DNA from: a virus
Virus record (IMG/VR): IMGVR_UViG_3300028859_000017
Location: 16,323 to 80,322 of that record
Length of the DNA: 64,000 nucleotides
Strand: one strand, 5' to 3'
The notes beneath the pieces were generated by a model. The model had not been told where the DNA came from and did not search any database. It saw only the letters and a list, made by a program, of their open reading frames with translations. This document shows, piece after piece, positions 8,818 through 17,339 of the stretch (positions within the stretch are counted from its first letter, which is position 1; every line of letters begins with the position of its first letter). Made by a program: the position numbers and the translations under genes.

Positions 8818-11403
8818 TTAGCTACTAGTTCCAGTATTTATAGTAGTGCCATTGCTTGTAGTAGTTGTAGTTGTTACCGAGGCCCCTGCTGTTGTAGTTG
8901 TTGTAGTAGTGCCATTAGTGCTTGTTGTAGTAGTATTAGAAGATGTTGTTGGATTTTGAACAGCTGAATTTAAAGAGGCAAACTCAGCAAAAGCAGCATC
9001 CATCTGAGTTTTCAAAGACCCTGTCAGTAAAGTGCTAGTTAAAACCTGAGCTTGAGATTGAGTTGTAGATGAATAACTACTAGTATTAGTAGCAGGTACT
9101 GTAAGTTTAGAATTTCCCTGAGAAGACAGGCTCTCTAAGTTTACAGTCATTATATCATCTATAAGAGATGTATAATTATCAGAAGTAGTGGTTGAACTAG
9201 AGGAAGTTAATATGCTACTATAACTTTGAGTAGCTGTATTAGATACGTCATTAGGAACTTTAACTGCTCGTATTTCAGTTGTATAATCTCCTAAAGAAAT
9301 TCTATGTATAACAGTTTGAGGAAAATAAACACCACTAACCATTGGATTAAACTTAAAAGAAACTCCATCAGAAGTTGGATAATAGTTTATTATTTCAAAA
9401 ACCCCAATACCCTGTCTCAATAAATACGGGTCACCTAATACAGTCATACCAATAGTTAGTGGATACTGTAAAAAAGTACCTAATCGTTCAGATAATTTAT
9501 CATAAGAAAATTTATAAATGTTATTAGCATTAAAATAAGACTTATTAGCCCCTACTCCAGCAGTTAGAATAGCATCACTATCTCCAGCATATAGTTTTCT
9601 ATCTGCTAATCCTTTTTTAAATCTTCCTTTAATTACTTTGAATTTTTTCATTAAAGAAGTTCTCCAAATCTCTAAAGCTTGTTCAGGAGTTACATTAGCT
9701 GTATTTATTCCCAGTCCTTGTAATTTCTTTATAATAGTAGCTGTTGTGAGAGCTGATTGAGAAGAACTTGACACTTTATTTAAAGATAGTTTTACAGTAC
9801 CATTAGTGGCATTTATAGGAACGCCATCTTGTCTGGCGAATACTTCTTCATCATAATTATTTTTCATTACGGCTATATAATCATTAAAATTTAGTGTTAA
9901 ATCTAATACTTCACCTACAGTATTAGAGATTCCAGAAGCACCATATGAGTTATTTATTTGGGCTAATCGTTGAAATACATTTTCTCCGCCACCATAAAAA
10001 TACGGTATAGACGACCCTCCTGGACCATATATTACAGGTAAATTAGCTGCCATTATTGAAATATCTTCTGTATATTTAGGCAACATAACAAAAGCACCCG
10101 TATTTGTTAAATCACTAGATTGTAAATATACATTATTAGATGAAGTATATATATTTGCTGGAAAATAAGGCACCCAAATTAAAATACAACAATTAGCTAA
10201 TTTTACAGCATTACTATTTAACTGAGTTATATCAGATATTTTTTGAATACTGCTATCATTTTTGAATTGCTGTCGTAAAGCTGTTATATTAGCTGTGGCA
10301 CTGGAAGCATCTGATATAGCTGTATTTAAATTAGCGTTATTTACTGGATACCATCTACAATAAATATACTCTAATAATTCATTTATAGTATTTTCTAAAT
10401 TATTAGAATTTATTCTTAATGGGGCAGACTGAGGATTAACGAAAAAAGTTTCATTATAATATTGAGAAGAGGTAGATGAAGAAGTAGAAATTCCACTAGA
10501 GGTATTACTTGAGTTAGAGCCTAACTGTAATAAATCATCTAATGTAAATAATCGTAATCCTATAACTTTTTCTATAAGTAGTCTCAATTGTTGCTGAGGA
10601 TAATCTGATAATATTCCCAATGTAGCACTTGAATTTTGTAAACAGGCAGACCCAGCATCCTGTAATGTTAGAGTAAATTCAGAACCCATAGTTTTTCCAG
10701 GGTCTGTCATTTGTATATTAGTTACTAAAAAAGACATCATTGGAGAACGTATCTGTGTACCTGTAGTAGTACCGTCAGCAATATTCCAGCCAACTTTAAT
10801 TTCACAGACCGGTAATCCTGGAGTGGTATCTGATATATCTGAAGATTGGTCATTTAATCCGTCTGTTATAAAAGCTAATAATTCAATTGGGGTTCTACTA
10901 AAAAGTTTTAAGGTGCCTGTAATGGTATTATTAACACCTCCCATAGGCATAGATAATTCTAAATCTTCAAATAATACTTCTATTTGTAAAGAATTAAAAT
11001 AATTATCTGGAGAGATATCAACCCCAGATACATTTGCTTGTGGTATTAATGGAACAGCCTTTGCTCCATTTAAATATATTTCGGTGTATGGTACCCTAGT
11101 ATTATAGGTAGGTAATACTGGGTTTACTGTAGAAGAGGTAGTTAGAGCAGACTGAGTTGCTGCTTGTGCTGCTTCTGAACCCATTAGAGAAGTTAATAAT
11201 GTATTTATAGCATTAATGTTATTAGTTCTAACTGTCTGTAATGTAGAGGTTAAATTTGTAGATGAAGTATTAGTAGAAGTAACATCAGTTCCGATTACTT
11301 GTTGATTATTGCTTACAAAATTTTTATAAAATGTCTGTAAAGCAGCTAAAGCAGTTGCTGAAGTAACTTGAGAGGAAGAATCACTAGAAGAAGTTGTTGC
11401 CAT
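8818..11403 (-). CDS. Large baseplate hub protein with Thr-rich tail
   Basis: 861 aa. A central region (about 95-260) has the strand pattern of a hub or tail-tube-like domain, with FEDLELSMP and TLKLFSRTPIELLAFI followed by GSEFTLTLQDAGS. Residues 600-720 (GDPYLLRQGIGVFEIINYYP) resemble the second barrel of gp27/VgrG-type hubs. Both ends are low complexity: an N-terminal Ser/Thr region, and a C-terminal tail of about 45 residues that is almost entirely Thr/Ser/Asn/Gly. No lysozyme motif is visible. Adjacent to the 439-aa tube-end protein and tape measure. A hub role is inferred; confidence in a structural role is higher. Confidence 0.65.
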   Translation of the reverse strand: MATTSSSDSSSQVTSATALAALQTFYKNFVSNNQQVIGTDVTSTNTSSTNLTSTLQTVRTNNINAINTLLTSLMGSEAAQAATQSALTTSSTVNPVLPTYNTRVPYTEIYLNGAKAVPLIPQANVSGVDISPDNYFNSLQIEVLFEDLELSMPMGGVNNTITGTLKLFSRTPIELLAFITDGLNDQSSDISDTTPGLPVCEIKVGWNIADGTTTGTQIRSPMMSFLVTNIQMTDPGKTMGSEFTLTLQDAGSACLQNSSATLGILSDYPQQQLRLLIEKVIGLRLFTLDDLLQLGSNSSNTSSGISTSSSTSSQYYNETFFVNPQSAPLRINSNNLENTINELLEYIYCRWYPVNNANLNTAISDASSATANITALRQQFKNDSSIQKISDITQLNSNAVKLANCCILIWVPYFPANIYTSSNNVYLQSSDLTNTGAFVMLPKYTEDISIMAANLPVIYGPGGSSIPYFYGGGENVFQRLAQINNSYGASGISNTVGEVLDLTLNFNDYIAVMKNNYDEEVFARQDGVPINATNGTVKLSLNKVSSSSQSALTTATIIKKLQGLGINTANVTPEQALEIWRTSLMKKFKVIKGRFKKGLADRKLYAGDSDAILTAGVGANKSYFNANNIYKFSYDKLSERLGTFLQYPLTIGMTVLGDPYLLRQGIGVFEIINYYPTSDGVSFKFNPMVSGVYFPQTVIHRISLGDYTTEIRAVKVPNDVSNTATQSYSSILTSSSSTTTSDNYTSLIDDIMTVNLESLSSQGNSKLTVPATNTSSYSSTTQSQAQVLTSTLLTGSLKTQMDAAFAEFASLNSAVQNPTTSSNTTTTSTNGTTTTTTTAGASVTTTTTTSNGTTINTGTSS

Positions 11404-11408
11404 AAATA

Positions 11409-12728
11409 TTAACTTCCTAACGCTTTAGATATACGTGAGCCATAATTTTTATTAATAGTAGTTTGTACAACTGCTGTTAATCCTGAAGTTATGCTGCCCA
11501 AAGCAGCTATAGATTGTGAGTTATTAGCTGTAGTTGGTAACCCTAAATTCTGTAAATACTGTGCTGTATTAAACTGTCCTGACTGAGTAATTACTGTTCC
11601 AACACCTCCAGCAGTTCCTACCACAGAATATGTTATTTCTCCAGTAGAATCATCATAGGTAGCTGTAGAATTTCCAGCAAAAAAATCAGGAGAAGTTAAT
11701 ACTGGATTAAAGGAAGTATTATACTCACCTAATGTAGAGGAGTTAGTTTGCTCTATTCCTCCATTAAATCCATAATCAACAATATCCTCAGCATATTGAA
11801 CTGAATTTTGTTGGCTAGTTACTGTAAAATTAAATGTGACATAATAAATATAGGGAGAATGTGATAATAAAGAAGAAGAGCCAGACGAGGTTGAGGAGGT
11901 TACTGGAACATACCAAGGACCTTGAAAATCTATTGACATACTAGTGGTTATACAACGTAAAGCTTTCCAATTACCTATTTTAACTTTTACAGGTGAAGGC
12001 ATAAAATGATTTTTTGAAGGAGTTACCAAGGCAAATAATTGTTTTTCTAAATTTATATTTTCTGATAGTTGACCAGCACTGTCTGCAAAAAAAGTACCTG
12101 CTAAGGAAAAAGTTACTGGACTAGAAGAAGCAAAGATTTGAACTGGCTCTGGTCTGCCATAAAAATCTTTTTGATTCCAGTTAGCTGATTTTGAAAAAGA
12201 AATACTATCAGGTGTAGACTGAAATAAAATATACAAAGGAGAAGGTGAAGTAGTTGTGGAAGTATTACTAGTTCCTGCTAAGTTAAATTCAGTTTGTATA
12301 ACTATTGGAATAAAAGTAGAAGATATTTTAAAATTTTGATTATTTATAGAATCAGATGTAGTGGTGGAATTACCCGATTTTATAAAATTGATAACCCCAT
12401 TTATTATTGAACCAGTACTTCCGCTAACTGTTCCATTTCTACTTAAATAGGTTCCTAATTGAAAATCGGCAATTTCTGATACACTAGTCTTAAATCCAAT
12501 AGGTAAGGCAGCTAAGGCACCTGAAGCCACACCAGCACTAACTCCAGTTCCTAGTGTTGGAGAACTTGATGTTAGGTTACTATAATATCCAGAACTCTGC
12601 TGGGTAATACTTGATGGAGAGTTACTTGGTGTAGCTGTGGCTTGTAAGTCTGTTGCTGCTGTAGTAGAAGAGATGGCAGCAGAGGAAGTAGTTGACGAAG
12701 CTGCTACAGAAATATAACTATCAGACAT
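11409..12728 (-). CDS. Tail-tube-end or baseplate junction protein (gp48/gp54-like role)
   Basis: 439 aa. After a Ser/Thr-rich N-terminus of about 80 residues comes a folded region with SANWNQKDFYGRPEPVQIF, resembling the W...GR..P segment of baseplate proteins that cap or initiate the tail tube. Next come EKQLFALVTPSKN and KVKIGNWKALRCITTSMSIDF, then a YYVTFNFTVTS strand typical of tube-fold proteins. Encoded directly downstream of the sheath gene and upstream of the hub gene. The precise T4 counterpart is uncertain. Confidence 0.55.
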   Translation of the reverse strand: MSDSYISVAASSTTSSAAISSTTAATDLQATATPSNSPSSITQQSSGYYSNLTSSSPTLGTGVSAGVASGALAALPIGFKTSVSEIADFQLGTYLSRNGTVSGSTGSIINGVINFIKSGNSTTTSDSINNQNFKISSTFIPIVIQTEFNLAGTSNTSTTTSPSPLYILFQSTPDSISFSKSANWNQKDFYGRPEPVQIFASSSPVTFSLAGTFFADSAGQLSENINLEKQLFALVTPSKNHFMPSPVKVKIGNWKALRCITTSMSIDFQGPWYVPVTSSTSSGSSSLLSHSPYIYYVTFNFTVTSQQNSVQYAEDIVDYGFNGGIEQTNSSTLGEYNTSFNPVLTSPDFFAGNSTATYDDSTGEITYSVVGTAGGVGTVITQSGQFNTAQYLQNLGLPTTANNSQSIAALGSITSGLTAVVQTTINKNYGSRISKALGS

Positions 12729-12752
12729 ACAATATCCTTATAAAGTTAATTC

Positions 12753-12787
12753 AAAAAAAATAAAGGACCTAAAATATAAGGTCCTTT
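12753..12787 (-). terminator. Terminator downstream of the sheath gene
   Basis: Nine-base arms AAAGGACCT and AGGTCCTTT flank an 8-base loop; on the minus strand the stem is followed by a run of eight T. It sits 20 bases after the sheath stop and would end or attenuate the sheath message before the baseplate genes, letting the sheath be made in excess. Confidence 0.85.
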
Positions 12788-12808
12788 ACATTTAACTATA
12801 ATAAGCTA

Positions 12809-15511
12809 TTAAGAAGTTGAAGAAACAGTAGTAGTAGATGAGGTAAGACCAGTTTGTGGCATAACTTGGAAGGTCTCCACAATTATTTCTGCTGCTAAAG
12901 TTGGAACAATACTAATTACCATTGCTAACTGGTTATTTGATAATACTAGGGCAGTATTAACATCTGGACCTACATCAATAGTGTAAGACTGTATAGCTCC
13001 TGCTTTAAGTTTAGCACTTAGTAAGGTATCAGCAACTTGCTTTAGCTGATAGGCTGTAGTAGAATTACCTGGCTGGAATTCAAAAGTAACTGAAGCAGTA
13101 GCAATGACTTTACGAAGATTAAGTAGCATTCGTCTAACATTTACTCTATCTAAAGCAGTACTTGCAGTTTGTAAGGTTGCTTGACCCTTAATATAAATGC
13201 CATAAGAAGGTTCATTAACAATAGGGTTAATACCAGCCAAAGCTAAGGCATCTCTATCCCCCTGAGAGAACTTTCTTTCTGTTGATAGGGCATCAGTTAA
13301 CATACCACGATTAATACCTGCTGGAGCATAATATACATCAGCAACATTATCATTATATGCATACTGTCCTGCTACCATTCCAGAAGGTGGAACATACACA
13401 TTCTTACTATTAACAGAATCTGCTATCTTAATCCATGGATAATACATAGCAGCATAAGAGCTATTTATATTTGCTATATTATTACGATAAGAAATTACTT
13501 CCTGTACAGTTAGTCCAAAAGGAGTATCTATAATAGCTATAGAGTCACCACGAGCAGCACAGATAGTTACCATAGCAGCAGAAACACCTGGATCAGCAGA
13601 CCAACCTGGAGCAACTAATATATTTATATCAATTGTACCAGCATTATTAAAAGAGTATAATCCAGTGGAAACACCATCACCTATAATATCATAAGAGGTT
13701 ATGGCAGAACCCACAGAACCACCCAGTAAAAATCCAGTTAATGATTTATTATAACCACTAGTAGTTGATATATAATTTGTTCCACTTGTAATTCCAGAAC
13801 TAGTTTCAGAAAGCAGGAAACCAGGAGTCCAAGTTAAATTATCGCCATTATTTGTTAATGTACCAGTAGTAATATTTAGAATATCAACTGTAGTATAATC
13901 TATTTTTAGAAGGGCTATTCTAGATGAAGAGGCCATCTGAGATTGAATATTCTCTATAGTACCATAGTAAGATTCCTTTAAAGTAAAATCAGAGAGTCTT
14001 ACTGATGAAGTGGATATAGAGGAAGAAGCAGTTCTAGAATATATATTGACAGTGTAGTTTTGTTCACTAGTGCTGGTAATATCCCCAGCAACCATACTTA
14101 AAGTAATTGAAGTATCTGAATCATCAGTTTCTCCTAGACTTGTAAACTTAATAACAGTTGGTACATAAGAACTACCTGAAGTCACCATACTCCAACTTGG
14201 TCTATAATAACCAACAGCAAAAGTTCCAGTAAGAATCTGGTCTGTAGAAACTATATGAGAACTAACTGCTAAGGTTTGTGTTGAGTATTTAAATACTCCA
14301 GAAAATCCTGCTACTAATGAAGCCAGTCTAAGTTGCAGAATGTTTCCATTAGCATCTAAGTTAGTAGTTACAGCACTAAATCCCTCAGAGTTACCTCCTG
14401 AAGTTATTGAGCCAATACCATATACTGTAGAGGAAGGTAGCAAAGTTCTGCAGTTATTATAGAATAATAAACTGTTAGGAGAACCAGAAGTGGGAGCTGT
14501 AGTAGAGTTAACTAAAGCCAGTAAAGCAGTTAATGTAGCATTAAGTATTGCGAGAGTATTTGCATTATTTCCAGAAACTGTGGGATCAAAAATAGGAACT
14601 TCTATATTATAAGAAGTAACTGTGCCTGTTGAAGGAGTAACTGATAGTAGACTTTCTAAATCAGAATTACTAAAAGTGCCTGCCTGAACATGCTCTAGTA
14701 AAGTAGTTCCGCTAGCTGAAGTATATACTAAATTTATAGGAACACTAGTAGAGGTTAAACCTACAGTAATGAGACCAGTTCCTGTAGAAGGTGCTGTCCA
14801 AGTAGTAGGAACAGCTAAGGCAATAGTTCCACTAGGAAGAGCAGTAGCAGGAGAATTAGAAGATGCAAAGGCACTTAATGAAAGTGATACCTGTGGGATA
14901 GAGCCAGATACTCCTACTCCAGTTATAGTTGGAGTAGTATTTTTTCCTGCACCTGTTAAAATAGTAAATGGAACACCTAGAACAGGAGAGTTAGCCCCCA
15001 AAGTAGCTAGGGTAGAAAAATCTGAACCTAACTTTCCATTAGCATGTGCTGTATTAGTAGTATCAGTTGGGTCGAAATAAGGTATTGAAGTATCAGCAGG
15101 TAAGACTATAGTGCATCCAGGACCAGAAACTGTTGGTAAGTCAGCTAGATTAAAGGTAAGAGTAGAGCTAGTTTGTCCAGCTAATGTCCAAGTTCCAGTA
15201 TATTGAGTATATCCTTGTGGTAAAAACATAGCTTCAGAAGCATAGGAAGCTGTGCTAGAGGCTACCCGAGTAACCCATAACATAGTGCCCTGTTCTAAAT
15301 AAGCCATGGCAGCATAACCCATATAATCCGATGGATCAACTTTACCAAAAGTGCTTACAAATTCAGCCTGAGTAGTTATTAAGGTTGGGGAATTTGTTGG
15401 ACCAGAGCTAGCAGTTCCAACCATACCCACAATAGTAGTTGATAAGTCTGATACATAGGCTGATAAATCTAATTCGACAGTATATACACCAGGTGATACG
15501 TAAGTGCTCAT
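12809..15511 (-). CDS. Contractile tail sheath protein
   Basis: 900 aa, longer than T4 gp18 (about 660). The N-terminus has the sheath hallmark of a YVSPGVYTVELDLS start followed by a TTIVGMVGTASSGP loop. The C-terminal about 250 residues form the conserved sheath core: AAMYYPWIKIAD, PPSGMVAGQYAYND, NRGMLTDALSTERKFSQGDRDAL, GINPIV, VNVRRMLLNLRKVI and the FEFQPGN and VAAEIIVETFQVM-type closing strands. The long Ser/Thr/Gly-rich middle (about 150-580) is the variable outer part. It lies between terminators, downstream of the tube gene, as expected for a highly expressed late gene. Confidence 0.95.
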   Translation of the reverse strand: MSTYVSPGVYTVELDLSAYVSDLSTTIVGMVGTASSGPTNSPTLITTQAEFVSTFGKVDPSDYMGYAAMAYLEQGTMLWVTRVASSTASYASEAMFLPQGYTQYTGTWTLAGQTSSTLTFNLADLPTVSGPGCTIVLPADTSIPYFDPTDTTNTAHANGKLGSDFSTLATLGANSPVLGVPFTILTGAGKNTTPTITGVGVSGSIPQVSLSLSAFASSNSPATALPSGTIALAVPTTWTAPSTGTGLITVGLTSTSVPINLVYTSASGTTLLEHVQAGTFSNSDLESLLSVTPSTGTVTSYNIEVPIFDPTVSGNNANTLAILNATLTALLALVNSTTAPTSGSPNSLLFYNNCRTLLPSSTVYGIGSITSGGNSEGFSAVTTNLDANGNILQLRLASLVAGFSGVFKYSTQTLAVSSHIVSTDQILTGTFAVGYYRPSWSMVTSGSSYVPTVIKFTSLGETDDSDTSITLSMVAGDITSTSEQNYTVNIYSRTASSSISTSSVRLSDFTLKESYYGTIENIQSQMASSSRIALLKIDYTTVDILNITTGTLTNNGDNLTWTPGFLLSETSSGITSGTNYISTTSGYNKSLTGFLLGGSVGSAITSYDIIGDGVSTGLYSFNNAGTIDINILVAPGWSADPGVSAAMVTICAARGDSIAIIDTPFGLTVQEVISYRNNIANINSSYAAMYYPWIKIADSVNSKNVYVPPSGMVAGQYAYNDNVADVYYAPAGINRGMLTDALSTERKFSQGDRDALALAGINPIVNEPSYGIYIKGQATLQTASTALDRVNVRRMLLNLRKVIATASVTFEFQPGNSTTAYQLKQVADTLLSAKLKAGAIQSYTIDVGPDVNTALVLSNNQLAMVISIVPTLAAEIIVETFQVMPQTGLTSSTTTVSSTS

Positions 15512-15567
15512 AGTTCTAACCTTTACAAAATATTACTAAATAAACCTCTGATAAACCACTAACTATA

Positions 15568-15575
15568 AATTAATT
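15568..15575 (-). promoter_or_regulatory. AATTAATT element upstream of sheath gene (candidate late promoter)
   Basis: The palindrome AATTAATT, in minus-strand context GTAATTAATTTATA, lies about 57 bases before the sheath start. The same 14 bases occur before the tail-tube gene at 16308-16321. Similar elements precede the capsid, portal and other late genes. Promoter function is inference, and AT-rich DNA makes chance matches common. Confidence 0.35.
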
Positions 15576-15640
15576 ACATATTATATTTCACAAGACTTTT
15601 TAAACTTTTTTATTGTATTGTGTTATTTTTTATTGACATA

Positions 15641-15679
15641 TAAAAATATTGCTACAAACATATTATCATTTGTAGCAAT
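15641..15679 (-). terminator. Terminator between tail tube and sheath genes
   Basis: Perfect 11-base arms ATTGCTACAAA and TTTGTAGCAAT with a 10-base loop, followed on the minus strand by ATTTTTATA. It lies about 85 bases after the tail-tube stop. It overlaps a 41-codon GTG frame (15623-15748) that I do not regard as a secure gene. Confidence 0.75.
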
Positions 15680-15763
15680 AGCTGTATTATTTATGTGGCA
15701 TTTTTCTAAAGCTGTTAAAAACTCAAACTGTTTATCAGCCAAATTCACTATATAATTCTTTCA

Positions 15764-16255
15764 TTAAGAAGTAGTTATAGTCACTTCATCTACAGCTAAT
15801 ACTAAAGTGATTTCCTGGTGACCATCTTTATCTTCCCAGCTTAAATCTTTCCTAGCAAAACTCTTAGGCCAAGCACCAACCAATACCCAAGACTCAACTA
15901 CTGAGTGGTCAGGACCATACATTAGTAAGGTTATATTTTTCTTATAAGCAGAAGGAAAGCCCATTAAAGAAGTAGAGACATCAAAAATAGAAGTATGCCA
16001 AGTTTCAATAGAAGTAAGTGCTGAGCTATCTGTGAAGTCGTAGAACACGCAAGTCACATCACTATAGCTAATTTTGGAACCAGCTACTTTATAGTAAGTA
16101 TGCATTCTATGTATATCAGTCTCTTCTACTGATATTTGTGGTATTGTTACACTCTTACAGGTCAGTCTTAAATTATCGTCTAGTAATAACTCGTACCGGT
16201 TTAAGCGTTTAGGTTCTTGAGTGTTCGCCGTCCAGCCCATTAAACTTGAAGACAT
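15764..16255 (-). CDS. Tail tube protein, T4 gp19-like
   Basis: 163 aa, the usual size of T4 gp19. The sequence shows the tube-fold pattern: RLNRYELLLDDNLRLTCKSVTIPQISVEETDI, then the KVAGSKISYSDVTCVFYD strands, a WHTSIFD helix, and the closing ARKDLSWEDKDGHQEITLVLAVDEV strands. Hexamers of this protein stack to form the inner tail tube. ATG 16255 is preceded by AAGGAG at good spacing. It has its own terminator downstream and an AATTAATT element upstream, as expected for an abundant late product. Confidence 0.93.
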   Translation of the reverse strand: MSSSLMGWTANTQEPKRLNRYELLLDDNLRLTCKSVTIPQISVEETDIHRMHTYYKVAGSKISYSDVTCVFYDFTDSSALTSIETWHTSIFDVSTSLMGFPSAYKKNITLLMYGPDHSVVESWVLVGAWPKSFARKDLSWEDKDGHQEITLVLAVDEVTITTS

Positions 16256-16312
16256 TGTAGTTAACTCCTTAATAATACGTATATCACTTTACTTATTAGT
16301 CTAACACATATA

Positions 16313-16320
16313 AATTAATT
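16313..16320 (-). promoter_or_regulatory. AATTAATT element upstream of tail tube gene (candidate late promoter)
   Basis: The minus-strand context GTAATTAATTTATA is identical over 14 bases to the element before the sheath gene. It lies about 58 bases before the tube start. The matching sequence and spacing at two neighbouring late genes are what support it; function is inferred. Confidence 0.38.
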
Positions 16321-16355
16321 ACTTCTTTTATCCTTATATTCTTTAATAAAATTTT

Positions 16356-16442
16356 CTAGCCAACTTTTTCAATTACTGTAAGCCTTCCAAAAATAAAGCC
16401 AATACTAACACAAGTATTTGTTGTAGCTAATCTATCTCCCAT
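16356..16442 (-). CDS. Very small ORF, 28 aa
   Basis: ATG 16442 with AAAGGA eight bases upstream opens a 28-codon frame overlapping the end of the 45-aa gene. The product is mostly hydrophobic and ends FGRLTVIEKVG. That resembles the opening of the zinc-repeat units in the HNH genes of this window (FGRLTAL, YGKLTVV), so it could be a remnant of one rather than a functional gene. Coding status is uncertain. Confidence 0.35.
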   Translation of the reverse strand: MGDRLATTNTCVSIGFIFGRLTVIEKVG

Positions 16443-16564
16443 TTTGTATTCCTTTTATTCTCCTCTAGTTTCTTTTTATTTGGTATAATTCTTGTGTAGT
16501 GTTCTGGACTAAGTCTACCCTTTATATAGGTAAACAAGGGCTTATGTTTCTTTTTATACTTCAT
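16427..16564 (-). CDS. Small basic protein, 45 aa
   Basis: ATG 16564 lies inside the last codons of the 89-aa membrane-protein gene, with GGAG nine bases upstream. The frame gives 45 residues starting MKYKKKHKPLF, rich in Lys/Arg/Asn. Tight overlap on both sides and a plausible ribosome site support a real gene. No known family. It fills most of the 298-base gap between the tail tube and the membrane protein. Confidence 0.5.
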   Translation of the reverse strand: MKYKKKHKPLFTYIKGRLSPEHYTRIIPNKKKLEENKRNTKWEID

Positions 16565-16823
16565 CAGGCTTTACTCCAACTTTAGCAAATATTACATGAG
16601 CAATTTCCTTGATACTAGATACTGAATAGCCACCAATTGTAAGATAGAATAAATAATCAGTAAACTTACCAACATATGTAAAATTAGTAAATATTTTCCA
16701 TGGATTTATTAATATCACAATATGTAGCAGAATCATAATAGCAAAAGCAGCTGTTGATATAAGTCTTCCAAAACTAGCAGACACATCATCTGAATAAACC
16801 TTACTTAGCCAATTTAAAAACAT
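16554..16823 (-). CDS. Small membrane protein, holin-like
   Basis: 89 aa with two hydrophobic segments: about residues 20-42 (LISTAAFAIMILLHIVILINPW) and about 54-78 (YLFYLTIGGYSVSSIKEIAHVIF). A short polar loop joins them and the tail is charged (KVGVKPDEV). Size and topology fit a class II-type holin or another small phage inner-membrane protein. There is no adjacent endolysin to confirm it. It is expressed with the nucleotide kinase gene just upstream. Confidence 0.55.
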   Translation of the reverse strand: MFLNWLSKVYSDDVSASFGRLISTAAFAIMILLHIVILINPWKIFTNFTYVGKFTDYLFYLTIGGYSVSSIKEIAHVIFAKVGVKPDEV

Positions 16824-16832
16824 ATTTACTCC

Positions 16833-17339
16833 CTACATATATTTAATTATAATGCTATCTAATTGGCTATATAGATTCTCAAATGATGAATTATTATCTA
16901 CTATATAATCATAATCAGTAAAGAAATCTAACTCTAATTCTGAAGAGTGGTTCATATTGGTTGCTCCCCTACTAATTCTTACATCCTCATTAGCTACTAT
17001 TCTAATAACAATAAAACCTTCCTCTTTTAATTTAATAAGTTCATTGAGATATCTAGAGTCTGTGATAAATATAGAATTTGTATTACATTTCATTTTATCT
17101 ATTAATTTAGATACCCAAATATCAGATTGCTGTTGTCTAGCCCAATCACCTAAAAATTGTAAAAACACTCTATTTTTTTCTTGTTTAAATCCTAAATTAT
17201 CTTGAACCATATGTAAAATATCGTATATGGGCTCAGCAAATGAGAACAATTCGGCATTTTTAATATAATTATGTTTAATATAAGTAGCAGAAACATCCTT
17301 ACCGCTCCTCATATTTCCAGCAAAGGCTATTTTTATCAT
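16833..17339 (-). CDS. Deoxynucleoside monophosphate kinase
   Basis: 168 aa. The P-loop GNMRSGKD is at residues 8-15, followed by FSFAEPIYDILHMV, a GDWARQQQSDIWV segment and an ITDSRYLNE segment. This layout is that of phage dNMP kinases (T4 gp1 type), which phosphorylate dNMPs for phage DNA synthesis. The protein is shorter than T4 gp1 (241 aa) but looks complete. The ATG at 17339 overlaps the stop of the upstream zinc-array nuclease gene (ATGA), so its translation is now coupled to that selfish gene. Confidence 0.82.
   Translation of the reverse strand: MIKIAFAGNMRSGKDVSATYIKHNYIKNAELFSFAEPIYDILHMVQDNLGFKQEKNRVFLQFLGDWARQQQSDIWVSKLIDKMKCNTNSIFITDSRYLNELIKLKEEGFIVIRIVANEDVRISRGATNMNHSSELELDFFTDYDYIVDNNSSFENLYSQLDSIIIKYM

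Noticed and set aside
15623-15748. 41-codon GTG frame between tube and sheath genes
   Set aside because: No clear ribosome site, and a perfect 11-base-arm terminator lies inside it; left as possible but unsupported.
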